Positions 1-7,724 of a stretch of 29,487 nucleotides of DNA are shown here, piece by piece. The DNA comes from CAYLHS01 sp964383535 (lineage in GTDB: Bacteria > Actinomycetota > Acidimicrobiia > Spongiisociales > UBA4744): contig CAYLHS010000022.1 of NCBI GenBank assembly GCA_964383535.1, positions 1-29,487 of the forward strand, in the 5' to 3' direction. The notes beneath the pieces were generated by a model. The model was given only the letters and a program-made list of their open reading frames with translations. It had not been told where the DNA came from and did no database searches. Each line of letters begins with the position of its first letter. Position 1 is the stretch's first letter. The translations under genes and the position numbers were made by a program.

Positions 1-393
1 TCAGCCGGCGATTTCGGTGTTGTGGTGGATCAGACACTGCCAGCGATCGTCACGCCAGACCCAGACACCGGTGAAGCGCAGCTCGAGAACGCTTGGATCG
101 GGATCGTGGACCACCCTGTATCCGCCCAGCACCAGGGCGATGTCGCCGTAGCGTCGCACCCGTAGATCGTACGGTCCGACGACAACGACCGGCTCCGAAG
201 TCCCGGCTATCCAGTCGAGGTATTCGGCCTTTCCTCGCACCACGCCGGCGTAGTTGGTGTAGAGCCACTCCTCGGCGAGGAGGGACTCGAGTGGACCCGT
301 ACCTTCGTGGCTGAGTGTCGCAAACCAATCCTCGTAGTGGGCAGTCAGGACGCGGACGAGATCGTCAGTCAATTGGGCCTCCTCTCGACTCAC
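1..393 (-). CDS. NTF2-like / SnoaL-like (DUF4440-type) small protein
   Basis: A 130-residue single-domain protein that starts at a GTG (391-393) and stops at the first base of the window, so it is complete. The pattern fits the NTF2-like cone fold: an N-terminal helical part, then a loading segment with WLYTNYAGVVRGKAEYLDWI and a C-terminal strand pair ending in GVWVWRDDRWQCLIHHNTEI. Members of this family are small ligand-binding or enzymatic proteins (isomerases, dehydratases, polyketide cyclases), so the precise reaction cannot be named. It diverges from the SDR gene at 454 across a 60-bp spacer. Two more NTF2-like genes lie at 13884 and 15314. The fold assignment is fairly safe; the role is unknown. 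Confidence 0.75.
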   Translation of the reverse strand: MSREEAQLTDDLVRVLTAHYEDWFATLSHEGTGPLESLLAEEWLYTNYAGVVRGKAEYLDWIAGTSEPVVVVGPYDLRVRRYGDIALVLGGYRVVHDPDPSVLELRFTGVWVWRDDRWQCLIHHNTEIAG

Positions 394-453
394 ACGATGA
401 TATGCGCGGCGGCGACTCGAAGCGGTAACGTTGTGCGAGAGTCAGGAGGCTCG

Positions 454-1206
454 ATGGGCGAATTCGACGGCAGAGTAGCTTTGGTAACCGGGGGTGGATC
501 GGGTATCGGTCGAGCCACGTGCCTGGCGTTTTCGCGACGGGGGGCCAGAGTCGCGGTGGCCGACATCTCCCCTGAGGGTGGTCCGGAGACAGTCGAACAG
601 ATTCGCGGTGAAGGTGGGGAGGCGGAGTACTTCCAGGTAGACGTGACCGATGAACGACAAGTGGGCTCCATGGTCGACGCGGTGATCTCCCACTTCGGTG
701 CCCTTGACATGGCGTACAACAACGCTGGAGTGGAAGGGCAGCGCGTTCGGCTTCACGAGACCACGTTGGAGCATTGGCGGAAGGTCATGTCGGTGAATGC
801 AGACGGCATCTTCCTCTGCATGAAGTACGAACTGGCCCACATGGTCACGCATGGAGGAGGCGCGATCGTCAACGCGTCGTCCACGTTCGGTCTGGCCGGT
901 GGAGCAGGGGGCGCGTATCCGGCCAGCAAGCATGCTGTCGTTGGACTCACCAAGAGTGTGGCGCTCGACTACGCCGAGGATGGGATCCGCGTCAACTCGG
1001 TGCACCCAGGAGCGATCGAAACGCCGATGCTCGAGCGACTTCGAGACGACCCTGTGCTCGGTGAGGCCCTCGAACAGATGCACCCGATGGGGCGCGTGGG
1101 CACACCCGAGGAGGTTGCCGAGGCCGTTGTCTGGTTGTGCTCCGACGCGGCGTCATTCGTCACTGGTCACACGATGGTGATCGACGGCGGGAATCTGGCT
1201 CGCTGA
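454..1206 (+). CDS. SDR family NAD(P)-dependent oxidoreductase
   Basis: A classical short-chain dehydrogenase of 250 residues. The Rossmann motif TGGGSGIG is at 12-19, NNAG at 89-92, and the catalytic set is N115, S142/S143, Y155 and K159 (YPASK). An Asp at the end of strand 2 (VAVADIS) favours NAD(H) over NADP(H). I chose the ATG at 454 because AGGAGG lies at 444-449 just upstream and because the glycine motif then sits at its usual distance; the open frame extends upstream to 307 but adds no SDR homology. It oxidises or reduces an alcohol/ketone of unknown identity in the cytoplasm. The stop lies 3 nt from the stop of the convergent SDR at 1210. Confidence 0.9.
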   Translation: MGEFDGRVALVTGGGSGIGRATCLAFSRRGARVAVADISPEGGPETVEQIRGEGGEAEYFQVDVTDERQVGSMVDAVISHFGALDMAYNNAGVEGQRVRLHETTLEHWRKVMSVNADGIFLCMKYELAHMVTHGGGAIVNASSTFGLAGGAGGAYPASKHAVVGLTKSVALDYAEDGIRVNSVHPGAIETPMLERLRDDPVLGEALEQMHPMGRVGTPEEVAEAVVWLCSDAASFVTGHTMVIDGGNLAR

Positions 1207-1209
1207 GCA

Positions 1210-1977
1210 CTAGAAGCGGGGAAGGTGCCACCCGCCGTCGATGGGGATTGTGACTCCTGTCACACTCGCGAAGAGCGGGCCACACAGGTTCGCCACGATT
1301 CGAGCGACCTCGGAGCGTGTGACGAGCCGTCCGGTGGGGGTGTGGGCGATGGCCCGCTCGACGAAACCGGGATCGTATTGCGCGATGTCATCGGCACTCT
1401 CGACGATCTGCCCCGGGGCAACCGCGTTGACCGTGATCTCTGGTCCGAACTCGATGGCCAGAGATTCGGTCAGCGTGATCAATGACGCTTTCGCGAGTGT
1501 GTAGATGGAATGGTTCCGCAGGTACGCGGCTCCGGCAGACACGTTCACGATGCGCCCCCAACCGGCTTGCCGCATCTCGTCGCGCACGTCGTGCGCCGCC
1601 ACCCAGGCAGATGTGACATTCGCGTTCCATATGCGATCGAACTCGTCATCGGCAAGCTCCACGAACGGAGTCATCGAGAATGGCCCGTAGTTGTTGACGA
1701 GCACCTGGAGCGGTCGGCCGCCGAGAACTCTACGGGCCTCGGATAAGAGCGCCCGAATACCGGCCGGCGTGCCGGCGTCTCCCTTGACGGCCGCATGCGA
1801 GCCGCCGAAGGACGACAGTCTATCGACCAGTGCTGCTGCGTCCGTGGCGGATTCGTGATAGCTCAAAGCCACATCTGCGCCCCTTTCCGCCAACGCAAGG
1901 GCGATCGTCGCACCCAGATTTCGCGATCCTGCAGTCACGAAGGCTGCCTTGCCTCGGAGGAATTCGCCGTCCGTCAT
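1210..1977 (-). CDS. SDR family oxidoreductase, paralogue of the SDR at 6867 (NNYG variant)
   Basis: A complete 255-residue short-chain dehydrogenase. The nucleotide-binding motif is TAGSRNLG at 15-22, the catalytic residues are S147, Y159 and K163 (YTLAK), and the protein ends HLPRF. The usual NNAG motif reads NNYG (95-98), an uncommon substitution near the cofactor. It shares long blocks with the SDR at 6867-7625: NNxGPFSxTPF, AGWGRIxNVSA, NAVAPGQIxES and VTGVTIPxxGG. The two are therefore probably duplicates that flank the Mo-hydroxylase and DUF917 genes in one transcription direction. This is the last gene of the minus-strand block, 40 nt after DUF917, with GGAAAGAG as a ribosome site. 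The substrate is not known. Confidence 0.9.
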   Translation of the reverse strand: MTDGEFLRGKAAFVTAGSRNLGATIALALAERGADVALSYHESATDAAALVDRLSSFGGSHAAVKGDAGTPAGIRALLSEARRVLGGRPLQVLVNNYGPFSMTPFVELADDEFDRIWNANVTSAWVAAHDVRDEMRQAGWGRIVNVSAGAAYLRNHSIYTLAKASLITLTESLAIEFGPEITVNAVAPGQIVESADDIAQYDPGFVERAIAHTPTGRLVTRSEVARIVANLCGPLFASVTGVTIPIDGGWHLPRF

Positions 1978-2017
1978 ACATGGCTCTTTCCGCTGGACGC
2001 CACAACCCGATTCCCGG

Positions 2018-3085
2018 CTAGTCGCTCATCAGTTCTTCGATTGGCACGAACGGTTCGTGGTAGTCGAGGGCGTCGAGTCCTTTTGAGAACAGGGCGACGG
2101 CTTCTGGTGTCCTGAACGCCGGGTCGGCAGCAATGCCCAGATAGGCGACTTCCATTCCCTCGCTGATGTCGGCGTTGGTCATTGGCGTTCCTTCACTGTC
2201 GATCGCGCAGATGAGATCGGGAACGGTGGCGAGGACCTCACCGTTTCGCCACGCCACCATGTTTTCGTTCTGGAATGCCACTCTGAGGGGAAGCTCACCT
2301 TCGACTTGGACCGAACCGAAGTCGAAACCCCCTCGAGTCTCGGATTGCACCGACGCCACCGATCCCTTTCCGAGGACGTATCCGTTGAGTTTTGCGGCCA
2401 GCGTCTCGACGATGTTGCCACCGGTCTGTCTCGTCTCTCTGATGGTCGCGCCGATCTCCTCCAGGAGGGTGGTCGTGTCCCGGATGATCAGCCGTTTCAT
2501 GTCCCGCCCTTGCATCGCGTAGCAGGCAATCGCAGCCACGCCCCCCAACTCCGACGCGATGGCCCGGGCGACACGCTCCATGTCGTACGGAACTTCCGCC
2601 CTGAGGACGGCAGTGATCCTGTCTTCGTTGGACAATCCGAGCGGTGAGATGGGAATACCCCCGAGATGAAACGTCGTCATGTCTATCTGGGGGACCGCAC
2701 GGCCTACGGGATCTCCATCGACGACCGGGATGTTCTTCTGGATGGCGACCTGCATCGGCGTGAGGCTGTTGCCTGCGCCCGTCTCGAACGGGATGACGAA
2801 TGCCGGCTCGAAATCCAGAGCATCGGCAAGAGCCTCCATGGCCCACGTGGGCGAGTAGGTTCGCGGGTTGCTCTTGGATGCCACGGGGGATCCCATTCCG
2901 GCGATCACCGCACCCCAGGAGTCGTCGGCCACCTCGTCGACCGATACGAGATCGACGGTGGAACCGAACTGCAGAACTCGATCGACGAGTTTCAGTCCCT
3001 CGCGAGCCGACCCGCCGCCACCCGCTCCCAGGAGTCCTCCTCCCAGCGAGATGTTGATCATCGCTTCTCTGTCGAGCTTCCTCAT
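2018..3085 (-). CDS. DUF917 family protein (S-methyl-thiohydantoin desulfurase-like)
   Basis: A 355-residue protein recognisable as DUF917 by its N-terminal glycine loop (LGAGGGGS, about residues 19-26), the segment GMGSP followed by the ETGAGNS and VVDGDPVGRAVP motifs, and the later TGGNIVETL and VPDLICAID segments. Family length is about 350-370, so it looks complete. Pfam now names the N-terminal domain after an S-methyl thiohydantoin desulfurase, and related genes are often found next to hydantoinase/oxoprolinase-type enzymes. A role on a cyclic amide or hydantoin-like compound is therefore an inference from family and neighbours only. AAGGA precedes the ATG at 3085, and the gene follows the Mo-subunit gene by 47 nt in the same direction. 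Confidence 0.88.
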   Translation of the reverse strand: MRKLDREAMINISLGGGLLGAGGGGSAREGLKLVDRVLQFGSTVDLVSVDEVADDSWGAVIAGMGSPVASKSNPRTYSPTWAMEALADALDFEPAFVIPFETGAGNSLTPMQVAIQKNIPVVDGDPVGRAVPQIDMTTFHLGGIPISPLGLSNEDRITAVLRAEVPYDMERVARAIASELGGVAAIACYAMQGRDMKRLIIRDTTTLLEEIGATIRETRQTGGNIVETLAAKLNGYVLGKGSVASVQSETRGGFDFGSVQVEGELPLRVAFQNENMVAWRNGEVLATVPDLICAIDSEGTPMTNADISEGMEVAYLGIAADPAFRTPEAVALFSKGLDALDYHEPFVPIEELMSD

Positions 3086-3132
3086 GTGTCGTCCTTCTCT
3101 CGTCGATGGCTCAACGTCTGATGATTCCGCTG

Positions 3133-5415
3133 CTACGTCTCGGACAGCGCGTTCAAGACATCCTCTGGCGTCATGGGCACACGTGCGATCGCCCCGCCCG
3201 TGGCGTCCGCAATGGCATTCCCGATCGCTGCAGCTACCGGCACGATGGGCGGTTCTGCTATCCCCTTGGCACCGTACGGTCCGGCTTGGTCCGGATGCTC
3301 GAGCAGAATCGTCTGCACTCGAGGCACATCGCAGGCGATGGGCAGCCGGTAGGACTCGAGGGTGCGCTGCCTGTAGCGCCCGTCCTCGCCAATCTGGAGG
3401 CCCTCATACAGCGCGTGACCCACTCCCTGTGCAACGCCGCCCTGAATCTGACCCTGGACAGCAGCAGGATTGATGGCCTTGCCGACCTCCTGAGCCACGA
3501 AGTAGCGAAGGAGGTCAACCCGGCCCGTCGAAGGATCGACCTCGACTTCGGCGATGTGCACGTGGTAGGTGGGCGTGGGGAAGGTAGGGAACAGCAGACC
3601 TGTCGCCGCATCGGGGTCGTACTTCGGTAGAGGAGTCGCGTACGATCCGGTACCCATGATTGGACCCTTGTCGAACATGGCGGCAGTGGCAACTTCGGCG
3701 AGGGTCACCCTGTGCTGTGGTTGAGCCCGAACCCGAACGCAGCCCTCGGCTATCTCCACGGCATCTGGCATCTCGTCGAGCAGCCGGGCACCCATCTGAA
3801 GAGCCCGCTCACGAACCTCGACCGCTGCCTCCTGTACCGCTCTCCCGGCACTGTGTGTGGTTCGGCTCCCCTGGGACCCACCGTCGTAGCCCTGCGTCGC
3901 GGTATCGGGGAAGACGAGGAGAACGTCATCGGGGTCAACGGTCAGCTCTTCGGCTGCGATCTGGCGTATGCCCATGGCAACTGCCCCCGAACCGTTCTCG
4001 GTCGCTCCGGTGTTCACCGTCAAAGTGCCGTCGACTTCGAGCTTGAGAGTCGCCTGGCCTGGCAACGGGTTCGTCAACCACACCGCGGCTCCGATCCCGA
4101 CACCGCGATTCGGTCCTTTGCCCAATTCCGCCCACGGCGCGATCTTCTCGATCTCGCTGAACGCGGTCTCGACGATCCCGCCGTCTTCGAGGACCTGGCC
4201 GTTGAGCATCCGATGCCCGTCGGTTATCAGGTTGTTGAGCCGGAAGGCACGTCGATCCATCCCGATCGAGTTGGCCAGGTTGTCCATGTGACGCTCGAGA
4301 GCGAAGTACAAGTAGGGGCCGGCCACACCTCGCATGGCGCCGGTCGGTGCAGTGTTGGTGTAGACGGCTCTGGAAAGGACTTCGGTGGGCCCCGTTTGAT
4401 AGACGGATCCGGCAGCGAAGATCGCCAGGCTCGTCATCAGCACGGTGTCGGTGGCATAGGCCCCTGCGTCGATGTCACAGTGGAACGTTCTCGCGACGAC
4501 TCTCCCGTCGCGAGTGACGCCAGAACGTATGCGAACGACGGCGTTCTCACGGGAGTTGCAGGTGAGGAGATCCTCCACGCGGTCATTGACCAGCTTCACC
4601 GGGGCTCCGGCGAGGCGGGCGAGCAACGCTGCGTAGGGTTCGAGCCCGACGTCGAGCCGTGCTCCGAATCCGCCTCCAATGTGATGGCCGATCACGCGAA
4701 TGTCCGACGGTCTCACTCCCAACGCTCTCGCGGTCCTGTCCCGAACGTTGAAGGGGAATTGGTGGGAGACATGGATCGTGTATCGCCCGTCCTCGAATAC
4801 CCCGGTTGCGCTCTTCGGTTCCATGTACGCCTGGTACTGCCGGTCCGAGCGGAATTCGTCCTCGACGATCAGATCGGCTCTTGCGAATGCTTCATCGATG
4901 CCGTCGGGCTCGGCGCGCATCTCGCCGCAGACATTCCCGCTTCGTGGCCACTCAGAGATGCCAGGGGCACGCGCGTAGCGTTCCCAGTCCTCGTGAACCC
5001 AGCGGGCACCATCCGAGAGGGCCTGTTCAATAGTGGCGACTGCTTCCATTTCCTCGATGTCGACGCTGACCGCGCCGGCAGCTTCCCTTGCGATCGCAAG
5101 GGTGTCCGCTACGACCGCAGCGATCGGCTCACCTTCGTAGCGCACCACGTCCGTTGCGAACAGGGGCTGGTCGTCCAGTGCCAGCCCGCTGAGAATCGGC
5201 GGGGCCTGGCGAGCCGTCACTACGGCTCTCACGCCAGGAATGGCTTCGGCATCAGCCGTGCGAACGGCGAGGATTCGTCCTGCCGCCACGGGCGAGCGCA
5301 CGAGAGCCGCGTAGAGAGTTCGGGCGATCTCGAAGTCCACGCCGTAGACCGCCTCGCCCTTCACCTTGGACTCGGCATCCGCACGCGGGACGCTCCGGCC
5401 GACGGAGGCCATCAT
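3133..5415 (-). CDS. Xanthine dehydrogenase-family Mo-cofactor-binding (large) subunit, trio 1
   Basis: A 760-residue catalytic subunit of a molybdenum hydroxylase. The N-terminal a/b hammerhead domain spans roughly residues 15-125. It is followed by the Mo-pterin domains with GGGFGAR at 247-253, YTNTAPTGAMRG further on, and GPYGAKGIAE near the C-terminus, whose Glu (about 721) matches the family's catalytic base. The active-site loop TGAMRG lacks the AYxCSFR motif of aerobic CO dehydrogenase, so CO oxidation is unlikely. The enzyme should hydroxylate an N-heterocycle, aldehyde or similar carbon; the substrate is unknown. Its ATG overlaps the stop of the [2Fe-2S] gene (ATGA, 5412-5415). No XdhC-type maturation gene is visible in the window. 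Confidence 0.93.
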   Translation of the reverse strand: MMASVGRSVPRADAESKVKGEAVYGVDFEIARTLYAALVRSPVAAGRILAVRTADAEAIPGVRAVVTARQAPPILSGLALDDQPLFATDVVRYEGEPIAAVVADTLAIAREAAGAVSVDIEEMEAVATIEQALSDGARWVHEDWERYARAPGISEWPRSGNVCGEMRAEPDGIDEAFARADLIVEDEFRSDRQYQAYMEPKSATGVFEDGRYTIHVSHQFPFNVRDRTARALGVRPSDIRVIGHHIGGGFGARLDVGLEPYAALLARLAGAPVKLVNDRVEDLLTCNSRENAVVRIRSGVTRDGRVVARTFHCDIDAGAYATDTVLMTSLAIFAAGSVYQTGPTEVLSRAVYTNTAPTGAMRGVAGPYLYFALERHMDNLANSIGMDRRAFRLNNLITDGHRMLNGQVLEDGGIVETAFSEIEKIAPWAELGKGPNRGVGIGAAVWLTNPLPGQATLKLEVDGTLTVNTGATENGSGAVAMGIRQIAAEELTVDPDDVLLVFPDTATQGYDGGSQGSRTTHSAGRAVQEAAVEVRERALQMGARLLDEMPDAVEIAEGCVRVRAQPQHRVTLAEVATAAMFDKGPIMGTGSYATPLPKYDPDAATGLLFPTFPTPTYHVHIAEVEVDPSTGRVDLLRYFVAQEVGKAINPAAVQGQIQGGVAQGVGHALYEGLQIGEDGRYRQRTLESYRLPIACDVPRVQTILLEHPDQAGPYGAKGIAEPPIVPVAAAIGNAIADATGGAIARVPMTPEDVLNALSET

Positions 5416-5894
5416 GATCTACCTCCGTTTCCGGTCGCTGCCAACACCGCGTCCACAATGGTCGTGTATCCGGTACAGCGGCAGAGGTTCCCGGACAGCG
5501 CTTGCTTGATCTGGGCCGGATCCGGATGGGGATCCTCCTCGACGAGCGCTGTGAGCGTCATGAGAAAGCCCGGCGTGCAGAAGCCACACTGGATGGCGAA
5601 GCCGTCCACGAACGCCTGTTGGAGGGGACTGAGCAGACCGTCTGGACCCGCCAGGCCCTCCACCGTTCGCACGTCGGTGCCGGCGGCCGCCAAGGCCGGC
5701 ATGATGCAGGAGTTCACCGGCTTCCCGTCGACGAGCACCGTGCATGCCCCACACTCGCCTTCGGCGCAGCCTTCCTTCGTGCCAGTCAATCCGAGCTCCA
5801 GCCTCAGCACTTGGAGCAGCGTTGCTTCCGCGGATGCCGGGACCGTGACCTCACGACCGTTCACACTGAACGTCACCTCGGTTACCAGGCTCAT
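5412..5894 (-). CDS. [2Fe-2S]-binding (small) subunit of molybdenum hydroxylase, trio 1
   Basis: A 160-residue electron-transfer subunit with two [2Fe-2S] clusters. C43, C48, C51 and C63 form the plant-ferredoxin-type site (CAEGECGAC then SC), and C103, C106, C138 and C140 form the second site (CGFC and CRC). All eight ligands are present and the length is typical for the family. I set the start at the ATG at 5894, preceded by GGAGGAAGGA. An in-frame upstream extension to 6122 is open but lies inside the FAD gene and has no homology. Start and stop are both coupled by 4-nt ATGA overlaps, to the FAD gene (5891-5894) and the Mo gene (5412-5415). It shuttles electrons from Mo to FAD. Confidence 0.95.
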   Translation of the reverse strand: MSLVTEVTFSVNGREVTVPASAEATLLQVLRLELGLTGTKEGCAEGECGACTVLVDGKPVNSCIMPALAAAGTDVRTVEGLAGPDGLLSPLQQAFVDGFAIQCGFCTPGFLMTLTALVEEDPHPDPAQIKQALSGNLCRCTGYTTIVDAVLAATGNGGRS

Positions 5895-6763
5895 TCCTTC
5901 CTCCGATCGGCAAGTCGTGATCGACAGACCTCGATTGTGCGGGCAAGAAGATCGGGCAGGACGCGTTTTCGGTACGCTGCCGATGCCCGCCCGTCGTCGA
6001 TTGGAGAGGCTTCTCTCACCAGCATGAGGCCTGCCTCCGCGACCGAATCCGGGTCGAGCGGGCTGCCCTGGAGGAGTGCTTCTGTGGCACGGGCGCGGAA
6101 CGGTCGTGGCGCAACCGAGCACGCAGCGACCCTGGCTTCGACGGCGGTGTCGTTCTCATCGAGTGTCAGACGCACGGCCACTCCCGCAATCGCAACCTCC
6201 ATTGCGCTCCGTCGGCCCAGTTTGAGATAGGCCTCTGCCGTCCCAGGGGCGCATGGCTCGGCCGCGATGCCTGTCAGGAGTTCGTCGGCTCGTCTGGCCG
6301 TGCGACGGCGATCCAGCAGGAACTCGTCCAGGGGGAGTTCCCGAACACCGGACTGGGAGCTCAGTCGAACACGGGTGCCTGCAACGAGGAGCGGGGGTGC
6401 GGTGTCGGCGGCAGGTGAAGCGTTGCAGAGGTTGCCGCCGACCGTCCCTACCTCCTGAGTCTGCCAGCCACCGACGCTCCCGGCTGCCTCGGCCAGCGCC
6501 GGCAACACCCTTCGCACGATGTGATCGGTCGCCAGCATTCGGTGGGTCGACAGCGGACCGATATCCACAGTCCCGTTGTGGGCGATGCCCCGAAGATCGT
6601 CGAGCCTGCCGATGTAGAGAAGGGCCGACGGCGAGATCTCATGCCGCATGTTCTGGATCATCACGTCGGTACCGCCGGCGAGCACCTGAGTCTCGCCTCC
6701 GGTCTCCTGCAACCGGTCCAGGGCTTCCTCGAGTGAATCGGCGGAGTGCAACTCCATTGTCAT
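5891..6763 (-). CDS. FAD-binding (medium) subunit of molybdenum hydroxylase, trio 1
   Basis: A flavoprotein subunit of 290 residues from the ATG at 6763. It shows the two FAD motifs of this family: LAGGTDVM near the N-terminus and TVGGNLCNASPAADTAPPL in the first third, followed by the CO-dehydrogenase flavoprotein C-terminal domain ending in ASAAYRKRVLPDLL. A TTG 24 nt further upstream (6787) is in frame, but the protein aligns best from MTMELHSAD; GGGGGGA precedes it as a weak ribosome site. It takes electrons from the [2Fe-2S] subunit and passes them to an acceptor. This is the first gene of the trio (medium, small, large order, as in cox/cut operons), 103 nt after the upstream SDR. Confidence 0.93.
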   Translation of the reverse strand: MTMELHSADSLEEALDRLQETGGETQVLAGGTDVMIQNMRHEISPSALLYIGRLDDLRGIAHNGTVDIGPLSTHRMLATDHIVRRVLPALAEAAGSVGGWQTQEVGTVGGNLCNASPAADTAPPLLVAGTRVRLSSQSGVRELPLDEFLLDRRRTARRADELLTGIAAEPCAPGTAEAYLKLGRRSAMEVAIAGVAVRLTLDENDTAVEARVAACSVAPRPFRARATEALLQGSPLDPDSVAEAGLMLVREASPIDDGRASAAYRKRVLPDLLARTIEVCRSRLADRRKE

Positions 6764-6866
6764 TCCCCCCGTGGAGGTCGTCTGCAACTCATGATGTGTT
6801 TCCTTGAACGAATGGTAGGTGCGATAGGTCGGTCATCTGTCCGGCGGTTTCCCGAATGCTGATCTC

Positions 6867-7625
6867 TCAGAATCTCGGCAGGCGCAACCCCCCTTCGACT
6901 GGAATCGTGACGCCCGTGACCATGTCGAAGGCGTGGGTACACAGGAGGTAGACGATCTCCGCGATCTCGGCACGACGAACCAAGCGACCGGCCGGTGTTC
7001 TCGCGCGAACCTGTCCGGCCCATTCCGGGCTGAACTCTGCCAGCTCCTGCACGCTCTCCTCGATCTGACCCGGGGCCACCGCGTTCACGGTCACTTCAGG
7101 GGCCAATTCCAGTGCGAGCTGTTCTGTGAGCGTGATGATTGCCTGTTTCGAGAGGCCGTAGACGGAGCGGTTTCGCACGTAGGCCGAGACGGCGGAGACG
7201 TTGATGATCCGTCCCCACCCCGCGGCTTTCATGGCGGGCGCGACTGCTCGTACTGCGAGATAGGTGGCCTTGACATTCGCATCCCAGACGCGATCCCATT
7301 CCTCTTCGGCCAGCTCGGCGAAGGGGGTGATGGAGAACGGCCCTGCGTTGTTGACGAGAATGTCGATCGGGCCACCGAGCCGCTCGACGGCCGTCCCGAT
7401 TGCCTCTTGAGCATCATGTGCATCGCCCATGTCTCCGGCGACTGCCACATGCGCTCGGCCCGTCTCCGATTCCAGCCTGGCGACCAGTTCCTCGGCGGCC
7501 GTCTTCGAGGTGCGGTAGTTCACGGCAACCGACATCTCCGCCTGAGCCAACCGTTCCGCGACCGCCGCCCCGAGATTGCGGGAGGCGCCCGTCACCAGTA
7601 CCCGTTTTCCTGTCAATTCAGCCAT
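6867..7625 (-). CDS. SDR family oxidoreductase, paralogue of the SDR at 1210
   Basis: A 252-residue short-chain dehydrogenase with an intact core: TGASRNLG at 12-19, NNAG at 92-95, S144, Y156 and K160 (YGLSK), and the C-terminal VTGVTIPVEGGLRLPRF. The loop after strand 2 (VNYRTSK) carries Arg and Lys rather than an acidic residue, which suggests NADP(H). It is clearly related to the SDR at 1210-1977, and the two probably act on related intermediates. The gene lies between the hydroxyacid dehydrogenase gene and the Mo-hydroxylase trio in the same direction, with about 100 nt on either side. A 10-bp palindrome lies in its upstream spacer (7652-7661). The substrate is unknown. Confidence 0.9.
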   Translation of the reverse strand: MAELTGKRVLVTGASRNLGAAVAERLAQAEMSVAVNYRTSKTAAEELVARLESETGRAHVAVAGDMGDAHDAQEAIGTAVERLGGPIDILVNNAGPFSITPFAELAEEEWDRVWDANVKATYLAVRAVAPAMKAAGWGRIINVSAVSAYVRNRSVYGLSKQAIITLTEQLALELAPEVTVNAVAPGQIEESVQELAEFSPEWAGQVRARTPAGRLVRRAEIAEIVYLLCTHAFDMVTGVTIPVEGGLRLPRF

Positions 7626-7651
7626 GGCACCATCGCATCAGTCGCTACATA

Positions 7652-7661
7652 ATCTATAGAT
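7652..7661. promoter_or_regulatory. 10-bp perfect palindrome in the spacer upstream of the SDR gene
   Basis: The spacer 7626-7724 contains the perfect palindrome ATCTATAGAT in an AT-rich patch that stands out from the GC-rich surroundings. On the minus strand it overlaps sequences resembling a -10 box, 27 nt or more before the SDR start at 7625. It could be a promoter with an overlapping operator for the SDR/Mo-hydroxylase block. This is a weak single-copy signal. Confidence 0.3.
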
Positions 7662-7724
7662 CTTCTTGCCACGAGACGCAGGATACCAACGGAGGCGCAC
7701 CCATGGTGGCCGAACGGGTCGTCT

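Noticed and set aside
3133..5415. First Mo subunit considered as form I CO dehydrogenase (CoxL).
   Set aside because: The diagnostic AYxCSFR active-site motif is absent; the equivalent loop reads TGAMRG.
3712..6027. A long plus-strand open frame (over 700 codons) opposite the first Mo-hydroxylase trio.
   Set aside because: It is antisense to two genes with complete, coupled family proteins. Its translation has no recognisable domain, and it is explained by the high GC codon bias, which leaves stops rare on the opposite strand.
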